Assembly (NCBI GenBank): GCA_947474715.1
Contig: CANJJT010000122.1
Location: 1-11,395, forward strand
Length of the DNA: 11,395 nt
Reading direction: 5' to 3'
Source of the DNA: CAIYPG01 sp903864555
Lineage (GTDB): Bacteria; Pseudomonadota; Gammaproteobacteria; Burkholderiales; SG8-39
The notes under the pieces were generated by a model. The model did no database searches. It worked only from the letters and a program-made list of their open reading frames with translations, and was not told the DNA's origin. Shown here in pieces: positions 1 to 6,090 of this stretch (position 1 is its first letter; every line of letters begins with the position of its first letter). A program made the translations under genes and the position numbers.

Positions 1-153
1 TGCCGACATTGCATAAACCCTGAGCACGGCTGTTGCCTTGCAGAGGGGAAGCACCGGAGGACACGCAGGGCCCGCATCCGGTCATGACTGGCGAACGATC
101 AAGGCAGCGGGCCAAAATCCCCCCGCTCGTTCGCTGCGCTCACGAGTCGGCCC

Positions 154-260
154 CCTTTGACAAGGGGGTCAACCGCGCCGCAGCCACGTCTCCCCGGAAA
201 TTCACGAAGAACCTTTGACAAGGGGGTCAACCCGCGGCGTCTCCGGAAACTGACGAAGCG
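154..260. repeat. Two-copy imperfect direct repeat with palindromic core
   Basis: The 21-base core CCTTTGACAAGG...GTCAACC occurs at 154-174 and again at 212-232. Similarity continues after each core (TCTCC...CGGAAA...GACGAAG), giving units of about 58 and 49 bases, the second with an internal deletion. In the first copy, CCCCCTT (151-157) pairs with AAGGGGG (162-168) around a 4-base loop; both copies also carry TTGAC/GTCAA. It lies just beyond the 3' end of the minus-strand gene at 291, so it may help stop transcription, although no clean U tract follows. Such C-run/G-run palindromes are common between genes in Burkholderiales. The remaining bases 1-150 show no gene, only a run ATCCCCCC near 118-125 that resembles, inverted, the hairpin at 10104-10124. 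Confidence 0.6.
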
Positions 261-290
261 CCAGGGTGAACCGGCGCCTCGCTCAGTGCA

Positions 291-1805
291 TTACTTGGTC
301 GCGGCAATCACCTGCTGGTTGAAGGTCGCACCGATCTTCAGCACGCCCTCGGCGAACTTGCGGGGATCGACGCGCAGTTCGCGCTTGTCGACGAAGGTCT
401 GCACGCCCTGCAGGCCGGTGGCGCGGGTCAGCGAATTGGCGAGGCTGGCGGTGTCGAAGTTCTCCACCGTGCGCACGGTGCCGAATTCGCCTTCGGTGTA
501 GACGGGGGCCTTGACGATCAGGCTGCCCTGCTCGCCGGTGAAGAAGATCTTCACGTCCTTGCCGTTGGTGAAGCGCAGTTCGCTGCGTCCGCCGATGCCC
601 AGCTTGGGGTGGACTTCGGCTTCGGCGCCTGCGCTGAAGCTGCTGCGTCCGCTCGATTCGAGTTGTGCAATGTCCACATGCAGGGTGGGCATGTAGGCCA
701 CGGCATTCAGGTGCGCGCCCATTTCGTGGACAGCCTTGGTGCCCACCTGGTCAAAGGCGCCGGCGTTGCCGATGTAGCTGTCCAGGTGCATGAAGAACAT
801 CGGCAGGCCCGTGGGTGTGAGCACCACGTATTCGCGCGGGTCGCCCTGCATGGTCGGGTTGGCGGTATAGGGCCGGGTCGTGATCGGCTTGATCTTCTCG
901 AAGCCCGGCGCCTTGAGCACCGCCTCCATGGGCACCACTTCCTTGCCGGCCGCCTTGAGGCGCTGGACGAAGTCCTCGTACAGGCGGTCGGTGATGGCCT
1001 GCAGCAGCGGCAGGTCGGCGCCGGCCAGGCCCATCTCCACGCGCCGGTTCTGTGCCTGGGTGATGCTGCGGTTGACACCGGTGGACTGGCCGATGTTGGC
1101 GATGCCGCCACCGGCATAGGCGCTGGCCTGGGTCTTCACGGTGAAGGCGACGCGGAAGGTGGGCACGAACACGCGCGGGGCGGTCGCCACATTCACCAGG
1201 TTGTGGTTGAGGTCGAGCTTGGCCGCCAGCGGCGTGATGCTGGCCCCCAGTTGCTTCACCAGTTCCTCCGGCGGTAGCGCCGGCTGGAGCGGGGCGGCCG
1301 GCTTGGGTGCCAGCAAGGCCACCGTGGCGTTGGGATTGGCTGGTGGCGCATCCAGGTTGGCGGCGTTGCAGCCCTTGGCGAGGAACAGGGTGGTGACATG
1401 TTCCTTGCGGGCCAGCGCCTGCTTCTCGCGCTCGGCTGCACGCGCTGAGGACTGGCGGCCACTTTGTTCGGCGGCGCCGGCGCCGGCCTTGGCGGCGACG
1501 CTGCCGGCGATGTGCCCGAACAGTCCGCCGATCTGGCCGAACAGTCCGGTGCGGTTGGCCACTTCGGCCGCCACACCGCCGACCTGCCCGACCGTGGTGG
1601 TGGTGGCGCCGCTGTCCTGTTCCTTCTTCGCCTCGGCGATGGCCTGGTCCATGGTCCCGAGTTCGGTGTGCATCTGGCGGCAGCTCATTTCGCCATCGGT
1701 CATTTTCACGCGTTCGATGACCTGCGCCTGGAGCGTGGGCGCAGGCAGGGTGGCCAGCAGGATGGCCAGTGGTGCGGCAATGCGCGAGACTGGGTTGCCT
1801 TGCAT
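291..1805 (-). CDS. Exported protein of unknown function, 504 aa
   Basis: I do not recognise this family. The start at 1805 is chosen because GGAG lies nine bases upstream and the protein then begins with a clean Sec signal peptide: short polar N-terminus, hydrophobic residues about 9-25 and a likely cut after LQA (residue 27). The frame stays open upstream to 2339, but that part lies opposite tam and has no good start. The mature N-terminus carries MSCRQM (Cys42), then a Gly/Ala-rich segment with GxxxG-like spacing (about 75-115), a charged stretch, a second Cys in KGCNAAN, and a Pro/Ala-rich linker (about 150-180). The C-terminal 300 residues look alpha/beta, with conserved-looking blocks such as LPLLQAITDRLYEDFVQRLK. 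It is probably periplasmic or envelope-associated. It is monocistronic here, 209 bases from tam. Confidence 0.85.
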   Translation of the reverse strand: MQGNPVSRIAAPLAILLATLPAPTLQAQVIERVKMTDGEMSCRQMHTELGTMDQAIAEAKKEQDSGATTTTVGQVGGVAAEVANRTGLFGQIGGLFGHIAGSVAAKAGAGAAEQSGRQSSARAAEREKQALARKEHVTTLFLAKGCNAANLDAPPANPNATVALLAPKPAAPLQPALPPEELVKQLGASITPLAAKLDLNHNLVNVATAPRVFVPTFRVAFTVKTQASAYAGGGIANIGQSTGVNRSITQAQNRRVEMGLAGADLPLLQAITDRLYEDFVQRLKAAGKEVVPMEAVLKAPGFEKIKPITTRPYTANPTMQGDPREYVVLTPTGLPMFFMHLDSYIGNAGAFDQVGTKAVHEMGAHLNAVAYMPTLHVDIAQLESSGRSSFSAGAEAEVHPKLGIGGRSELRFTNGKDVKIFFTGEQGSLIVKAPVYTEGEFGTVRTVENFDTASLANSLTRATGLQGVQTFVDKRELRVDPRKFAEGVLKIGATFNQQVIAATK

Positions 1806-1821
1806 GTGGTTTTCTCCGTGC

Positions 1822-1848
1822 GGTTCTGTTTGTTTTATGGACAGAACC
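1822..1848. promoter_or_regulatory. Perfect 8-bp dyad GGTTCTGT-N11-ACAGAACC upstream of the exported-protein gene
   Basis: GGTTCTGT (1822-1829) and ACAGAACC (1841-1848) are exact reverse complements with an 11-base AT-rich spacer that reads CCATAAAACAA on the minus strand. The dyad ends 17 bases before the start codon at 1805, immediately upstream of the ribosome binding site. The T-N11-A geometry fits LysR-type operators, and CATAAA in the spacer could be a -10 element. Alternatively the transcript folds here into a hairpin next to the Shine-Dalgarno. The sequence does not decide between DNA operator and RNA hairpin. Confidence 0.5.
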
Positions 1849-1889
1849 CGGCGGGGGGCTGGATAGGCGGCCAGGTCACGTGCGCCAGG

Positions 1890-1908
1890 CCGCATCGGTG
1901 TGATGCGG
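1890..1908. other. 7-bp hairpin in the gap between tam and the exported-protein gene
   Basis: CCGCATC (1890-1896) pairs with GATGCGG (1902-1908) around a 5-base loop. No U tract follows on either strand, so it is not a standard intrinsic terminator. It may be part of the 3' end of the tam transcript or the leader of the next gene. Confidence 0.35.
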
Positions 1909-2014
1909 CGCTCCCTCCCAGGCAAGGGCGTGGCACCTGTTGCGCACGCCGATGTCGCACCCGGCAATTCTACGTGGCACACGCGGGTATTCAAGGCAAT
2001 TCCCGGGGGATTGT

Positions 2015-3055
2015 TCAGCCGGGTCTTTGCGCCACCATGAACAGGCGCCGGAAGGGGAACAGCGTCCGGCCGTCGGCGCGCGCCGGATAGGCTTGTGCCA
2101 CGCGGCGTGCGTAGTCGGCTTCGAAGGCGCTTTTCTGCGGCTCGTCCAGCACGTCGAGGAACTGGCGCAGCCAGGTGCCTTTGGTCCATTCCTTCACCGG
2201 GTCCTGGCCGGTGAGGACCTGCAGGTACTCGGTCTCCCAGATGTCCAGTGCAGCCGCCTGCGGCCGCAGCGTGTCGTAGTAGAAGGCGGGCGTTTCCACC
2301 GGCGCCGGTTTGACCAGCGGCCGGATGCGTTCCCACCAAGGGCCCTCGCGGGCGGCCTCGACGATCAGCGTGTGCGAGGGCGCGGCAAAGTTGTAAGGCA
2401 TCTGCACCGCCAGCACGCCGCCGGGGGCCAGGCCGTCCATCAGACGCGCAAACAGTTCCCCGTGCCCAGGCAGCCAGTGCAGGGCGGCATTGGAGAAGAT
2501 GACATCGGCGGGCTGCTCCGAGTGCCAGTCCGCCAGGCCCTGTTTGACAAAGCGCAGGCCGGGGAGGTCCCTGGCCGCCTGGGTTAGGGTCTGTTGACCT
2601 TCAGCACGCGAGTGCGCCGGAGGTCATTTGACTCCAGGGCTAGGCGCGAGGAGCGCCGCAAGCCGGGTGCCTGCAAGCGACGAGCAACGACGCCATGGGG
2701 TCAAATGACCCCCGGCCCGCAGGGTTGCGCCTTGAAGCGGCGTCTGCGGCGTTGCTCGACTGCGACCATGGAACCACCATGGCCGCAGCCTCGCGCCTTG
2801 CATCCATCCGCTTCAAGGCACAACGCATCTCGCGCGGTGAAGGTCAACAGACCCTAGCATGGCCTCGGAATCATCCACGCCGGTGATCTGCGCCTGCGGC
2901 CAGCGCGCCGCCATCACGCCGCAGGCGCTGCCGGTGCCGCAACCCAGGTCGTAGACCACCCGCGGCGCGGCCAGGGTGATGCGGCCCAGCAGGTCCAGCG
3001 CCGGCCGGAAGCGCGGCGCCTCGAACTTCAGGTATTGCTCCGGGCTCCAGCTCAT
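2015..3055 (-). pseudogene. tam: trans-Aconitate 2-methyltransferase, interrupted by a 268-bp inserted element
   Basis: Tam transfers a methyl group from S-adenosylmethionine to trans-aconitate, a toxic by-product of the citrate cycle, in the cytoplasm. The N-terminal piece (3055-2855) encodes 67 residues, starting MSWSPEQYLKFEAPRFRPA and including the SAM-binding motif VVYDLGCGTGS and the following GVDDSEAML. The frame then enters the inserted element and stops at 2813 after 13 foreign residues. The C-terminal piece resumes at 2586 with TQAARDLPGLRFVKQGLADW, continues through FSNAALHWLPGHGELF and PYNFAAPSH, and ends at 2015. Removing 2587-2856 gives an unbroken 256-residue protein, close to the 252 of E. 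coli Tam, with no other defect visible, so the insertion looks recent. The break falls just after the SAM site, so neither piece should be active alone. The gene overlaps the upstream CDS by ATGA. Confidence 0.9.
2587..2854. mobile_element. Non-autonomous MITE-like element, 268 bp, inserted in tam
   Basis: The ends are perfect 17-bp inverted repeats: GGGTCTGTTGACCTTCA at 2587-2603 and its complement at 2838-2854. Similarity runs to 26 bp with two mismatches (2604-2612 against 2829-2837). TA flanks both sides (2585-2586 and 2855-2856), a 2-bp target duplication. The element has no transposase and no plausible gene. TA duplication is known for IS630/Tc1 elements and for the IS427 group of IS5, so one of these probably mobilised it; I cannot say which. 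Internal palindromes include GGGGTCA/TGACCCC near 2697-2712, GTTGCGCCTTGAAGCGG (2724-2740) against 2808-2824 with one mismatch, and CTGCGACCATGG (2760-2771) against 2777-2788 with one mismatch. The right half can therefore fold into a long hairpin. Confidence 0.88.
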
Positions 3056-3471
3056 GCGCGCCTGCCACTGTCGCTGCCGTAGCCGTACTCGGCGCGGCGC
3101 GCAGCATCCAGCGCCTCGTGCAGTTCGGCGCGCAAGCTTCTTTCGGTGTCGTCATCAGTGGCGCCGCACTGCGCCAGCAGCACGCGCGTGGCGGTGGCGT
3201 CGGCGATGCCATTCGGGGCTGCGTCCGCGAGGCGCTTCAGCAGCGACATGGCATGGGCGCGCTGGTCGAGCAGTTTGGGCAACTGGTCATCGCAGCGGGC
3301 GATCGGGCCGGGATAGCGGCGCACTTCGGCATTCAGTTCAGCGGCGCGCGCCTGCATGTGCGCATGCAGTTTTTCCCGCAGGGCGATCCAGGCTGGCGCC
3401 GGCCGTGGTGAGGGCGCTGGGTCAGTGTTGCGGCCGGCCGTTGCGGCGGCGGATGGCGTGGCTGATTGCAT
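3052..3471 (-). CDS. Hypothetical cytoplasmic protein, 139 aa, coupled to tam
   Basis: I do not recognise the family. The start at 3471 is chosen because AAAGGAG sits seven bases upstream; the longer frame to 3597 has no such site and lies in the lysR promoter. Residues 1-28 are Ala/Pro/Ser-rich and probably disordered. The rest is charged and appears mostly helical, with a notable block RRYPGPIARCDDQLPKLLDQRAHA (about residues 51-74) around a single Cys-Asp-Asp. There is no signal peptide or membrane segment. Its TGA overlaps the tam ATG by four bases (ATGA), implying translational coupling and one operon. That linkage suggests a role near Tam, but nothing in the sequence states one. Expression of this gene should survive the insertion in tam because it lies upstream. 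Confidence 0.75.
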   Translation of the reverse strand: MQSATPSAAATAGRNTDPAPSPRPAPAWIALREKLHAHMQARAAELNAEVRRYPGPIARCDDQLPKLLDQRAHAMSLLKRLADAAPNGIADATATRVLLAQCGATDDDTERSLRAELHEALDAARRAEYGYGSDSGRRA

Positions 3472-3553
3472 GGTGGTGCTCCTTTCTGACGACGGGGCGC
3501 AGTGGATTGCAATGCGGTGATGCGAAGCCCAATGTGTGCGGATGGTGGGCGGA

Positions 3554-3583
3554 TTGTGCGGCCCGCGGCTTCCTTCGTAAAAT
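3554..3583 (+). promoter_or_regulatory. Candidate sigma-70 promoter of the lysR-type gene
   Basis: TAAAAT (3578-3583) matches five of six bases of TATAAT, and TTGTGC (3554-3559) is a weak -35 at 18-base spacing. Transcription would begin near 3590, leaving a leader of about 26 bases. This is the most AT-rich stretch of the divergent gap between the 139-aa gene and lysR. Confidence 0.4.
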
Positions 3584-3604
3584 GAATTTATGCTCATGAT
3601 TCAT
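3582..3604. promoter_or_regulatory. LysR-type operator candidate ATGAAT-N11-ATTCAT
   Basis: ATGAAT (3582-3587) and ATTCAT (3599-3604) form a perfect 6-bp dyad with exactly 11 bases between, the T-N11-A layout of LysR-family binding sites. A second, odd palindrome CATGATTCATG (3595-3605) overlaps its right arm. The site covers the end of the candidate -10 and the likely start point, twelve bases before the lysR ATG. That position fits autorepression and could also influence the divergent minus-strand gene. Confidence 0.5.
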
Positions 3605-3615
3605 GAGGACAGTGC

Positions 3616-4524
3616 ATGAAAATCGATATGCTGGGGGTGCAGGCCTTCGTCGCCATTGCCGAGCAGGGCGGCTTCCAGCGCGCCGCCGGCACGCTCAACA
3701 TCACCCAGACTGCGCTCAGCCGCCGCCTGCAGACCCTCGAAGCTTTCCTCGGCGTGAAACTGGTGGAGCGCACCACGCGATCGGTGGCGCTCACGCGCAT
3801 CGGCGCGAACTTCCTGCCCCAGGCCCGCCGGCTGATGACCGACCTCGCGGCCGCGCTGGTGGAGATCCGCGAAACCGGCAAGGCGCTGCGCGGTGACGTG
3901 ACCCTCGCCTGCGTGCCCACGGTCGGGGTGCAGTACCTGCCCAGCATCCTGGAGGACTATTGCGCGCGCTTTCCCGACAACCGCATCAAGGTGCTGGACC
4001 ATGCCTCCTCGGGGGTGGCCCAGGCGGTGCTGCGCCGCGAGGCGGAGTTCGGCATCAACATTGCCGGGCGCCACCACGCCGAATTGCTCAGCACGCCGAT
4101 CCTGGAGGACCGCTTCGTGGTGGTGTGCCGCAGCGATCACCCACTGGCCGGCCGGCGTCGCATCGCCTGGAAGCAGCTGGTGCCGCATCGCCTCATCCTG
4201 CCCGGCACCGACAGCAGCAACCGGCCGCTGCTGGATGCCGCCATGGGCGAAGCCAGCGCGGCGCTGGAGTCCATGTACGAGGTGCAACGCAGCTCCACGG
4301 CCGTCGGCCTGGTGGCCCAGGGCCTGGGTGTGGCGGTGGTGCCCAGCCTGGCGCTGCAGCCGGGGGCCTATCCCCGGCTGCGCGTGATACCGCTCTCGGA
4401 GCCGGTGATCACGCGCACCTTCGTGCTGTTGAGGCGCCGCAGTGCACACCTGAGCCCGGCGGCCCAGGCGCTCTACGACATGATCCTGGCGCGGGCAGGG
4501 CAGGGTCGTGCCGCAACCGGCTGA
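3616..4524 (+). CDS. LysR-family transcriptional regulator
   Basis: The 302-residue length is typical of the family. Residues about 5-64 form the winged helix-turn-helix: FVAIAEQGGFQRAAGTLNIT, then QTALSRRLQTLE and LGVKLVERTTRSVALTRIG. A linker helix follows, then a LysR substrate-binding domain (about 90-295) with the usual GDVTLACVPTVGVQYLP opening and a central GLVAQGLGVAVVPSLAL block. It should act as a cytoplasmic tetramer that responds to a small ligand, often a pathway intermediate. The start has GAGGAC upstream at suitable spacing. It reads in the same direction as the binding protein, hydrolase-fold and ligase genes that follow, which makes these its likely targets along with its own promoter. 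The ligand cannot be read from the sequence. Confidence 0.93.
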   Translation: MKIDMLGVQAFVAIAEQGGFQRAAGTLNITQTALSRRLQTLEAFLGVKLVERTTRSVALTRIGANFLPQARRLMTDLAAALVEIRETGKALRGDVTLACVPTVGVQYLPSILEDYCARFPDNRIKVLDHASSGVAQAVLRREAEFGINIAGRHHAELLSTPILEDRFVVVCRSDHPLAGRRRIAWKQLVPHRLILPGTDSSNRPLLDAAMGEASAALESMYEVQRSSTAVGLVAQGLGVAVVPSLALQPGAYPRLRVIPLSEPVITRTFVLLRRRSAHLSPAAQALYDMILARAGQGRAATG

Positions 4525-4553
4525 AGCCCTGAACCGGCCGGTATCCTGACTTC

Positions 4554-4571
4554 GTTCGCGCCGCTGCGAAC
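4554..4571. promoter_or_regulatory. Perfect dyad GTTCGC-N6-GCGAAC between lysR and the Bug gene
   Basis: GTTCGC (4554-4559) and GCGAAC (4566-4571) are exact complements, 30 bases after the lysR stop and about 160 bases before the next start. No U tract follows, so it is not a canonical terminator. Two weaker hairpins follow: CCCGC-GAT-GCGGG (4582-4594) and GTCCG-N6-CGGAC (4665-4680). The 207-base gap may thus carry an operator or a structured leader for the binding-protein gene. Confidence 0.35.
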
Positions 4572-4731
4572 ATCGGCAATGCCCGCGATGCGGGGACTCG
4601 TGAAATGGCCTAAGGTTGGGGGTGCAGGCCCTCTCGGCACGTGGCTGCCAGGCTTGAAGATCCTGTCCGCATGAACGGACCGGCAAGGCTGCGGGGACGC
4701 GGCCATACACCATTCCAGAAGGAGGATGAAC

Positions 4732-5760
4732 ATGAGTAGGTCCATGCGTGAATGCAGTGGCGCTGAGTCGCAAGGCAGTTCGCGGTGCGGAAGTGGTCGG
4801 ATGGCCGCCATGGCGGTCGCGATGTGCCTCGCGGCATCCGTGCAAGCGCAGTCCGAGCCGGCCTCGGCCTTCCCGGGCAAGCCCCTGCGGGTCATCGTGC
4901 CCTTTGCGCCGGGCGGGCCGACCGATGTGCTGGCGCGCCTGCTGTCAGCCGCACTGCACGAAGGCCTGAAACAGCCCGTCATCGTCGACTTCCGCAGCGG
5001 CGCGGGCGGCCTGATCGGTTTCGATATGGTCGCCAAGGCGGCACCGGACGGCTACACCCTGCTGATGGCGGGCGACTCGCTCACCATCAAGCCGGCACTG
5101 TTTGCCAAGCCGCCCTTTGATCCGGTGCGCGACTTCTCACCCGTGATGCAGATCGGCGTCACGCCCTTTGTCATCGTCACCCATCCCTCGCTGCCGGTTC
5201 GCACGGTGCCGGAGCTGATCGCGCTGGCGAAGTCGAAGCCGGGTGCCCTGCAGTTCGGCTCGGCCGGCACCGGCGTGTCCTCGCACCTGTCGGGGGAACT
5301 GTTCCGCTCCATGGCCGGCATCGACGTGCTGCACGTGCCTTACAAGGGCCAGGCCCCTGCATCCACTGCACTGCTGGGCGGCGAGATTTCCTTCATGCTC
5401 AACAACCCCGTCGTCGCGCTGCCACTGGTGCGCGGGGGCAAGCTGCGGGCAATTGCTGTCACCGGGAGCAGGCGCTCCGCGCTGCTGCCGGATGTGCCCA
5501 CGGTGGCCGAGACCCTGCCCGGCTATGAATCCGGCACCTGGTCCGCCTTGCAGGCTCCCGCAGGCATGCCCGCCGAGATTGTGCGCAGGCTCAATGCCGA
5601 AGCGGTTCGCCACATGGGTACGGCGGAGACGCGCAACCGCATGGCCGAACTGGGCATAGAAGCGGTGCTGGGCACGCCGGAACAACTGGCGCAATTGATC
5701 CGCACCGACACGGCCAAGTGGGCACGGGTGGTCAAGCAGGCCGGCATACCGCTGGAGTGA
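4732..5760 (+). CDS. Bug/TctC-family periplasmic binding protein (first copy)
   Basis: Bug proteins are periplasmic Venus-flytrap receptors for carboxylates or other small organic ligands, normally serving TctABC-type tripartite tricarboxylate transporters. I chose ATG 4732 because GGAGG (4721-4725) is six bases upstream; the in-frame ATG at 4726 touches that site. The 342-residue product has a signal peptide with an unusually long polar N-region before GRMAAMAVAMCLAASVQAQ. Family landmarks follow: PLRVIVPFAPGGPTDVLARLL, a GAGGLIGFDMVAKAAPDGYT block, FAKPPFDPVRDFSPV, HVPYKGQAPASTALLGGEI, and the C-terminal LPDVPTVAETLPGYES plus APAGMPAEIVRRLNAEA. No TctA or TctB gene lies nearby. It follows lysR on the same strand and precedes the hydrolase-fold gene by 330 bases. 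Confidence 0.93.
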   Translation: MSRSMRECSGAESQGSSRCGSGRMAAMAVAMCLAASVQAQSEPASAFPGKPLRVIVPFAPGGPTDVLARLLSAALHEGLKQPVIVDFRSGAGGLIGFDMVAKAAPDGYTLLMAGDSLTIKPALFAKPPFDPVRDFSPVMQIGVTPFVIVTHPSLPVRTVPELIALAKSKPGALQFGSAGTGVSSHLSGELFRSMAGIDVLHVPYKGQAPASTALLGGEISFMLNNPVVALPLVRGGKLRAIAVTGSRRSALLPDVPTVAETLPGYESGTWSALQAPAGMPAEIVRRLNAEAVRHMGTAETRNRMAELGIEAVLGTPEQLAQLIRTDTAKWARVVKQAGIPLE

Positions 5761-6090
5761 CGGCAGGCTCCTGGAACGGCTCGATACGGTTGATCACATT
5801 CATCCTGAAAAGCCATTGATGAAAATCAGTATTGATTAAAAGTGATCATATTGACCAAAGTGACCGGCCCCGCGTGCCGGTGGACATGAGTCCGTCCAGG
5901 GGGTGCTGCAACTGGTGTGCGAGCAGCATGCGGCCATGAGGATGTCCATCCCCGGTTTGTGTTTCGGCGGCCCTGGGGTACCCTTTCGGTCCGATGGGGC
6001 CAGGCAACTCCAGGCACGGGCGGTCGTGACCCAACGACCCGGCCGGGACAAGATGACCGGACCTGGCCCGCACAACAGGAGGCGAATCGA
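5761..6090 (+). other. Intergenic leader before the hydrolase-ligase pair
   Basis: No gene is seen in these 330 bases. An AT-rich island (5790-5857) sits near the left end, then the sequence returns to high GC. Hairpins include ACCGGC-N7-GCCGGT (5863-5881), GGAC-ATGA-GTCC (5882-5893) and GGTCGT-N6-ACGACC (6022-6039). None is followed by a U tract. The frame of the downstream gene is open back to 5917, but codons there look random and the strong ribosome binding site AGGAGG lies at 6077-6082. The stretch probably holds the promoter and a long 5' leader. Confidence 0.5.
5816..5829. promoter_or_regulatory. FNR/ANR-like box TTGAT-N4-ATCAG in an AT-rich island
   Basis: TTGATGAAAATCAG matches nine of the ten defined bases of the FNR-type consensus TTGAT-N4-ATCAA. 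It sits inside a roughly 65-base AT-rich island that also holds TGATCAC (5791-5797), its complement GTGATCA (5842-5848), and three ATTGA(T/C) direct repeats starting at 5815, 5831 and 5850. CATATT (5847-5852) is a possible weak -10. The hydrolase-fold start is about 260 bases downstream. Oxygen-dependent control by a Crp/FNR-family factor is possible, but another regulator using TGAT half-sites would look the same. Confidence 0.4.

Noticed and set aside
609..1277. Long plus-strand open frames opposite the exported-protein gene, the lysR gene and the ligase
   Set aside because: They are antisense or frame shadows in GC-rich DNA; His/Arg/Gly/Ala-rich translations without family motifs.
1806..2339. 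N-terminal extension of the exported-protein reading frame
   Set aside because: It lies opposite the C-terminal part of tam, has no ribosome site at its start, and the internal ATG at 1805 has both a good ribosome site and a signal peptide.
3590..3619. Nine-codon upstream frame ending ATGA on the lysR start
   Set aside because: The overlap is neat, but no ribosome site precedes it and the ATG triplets come from the palindromic operator sequence.
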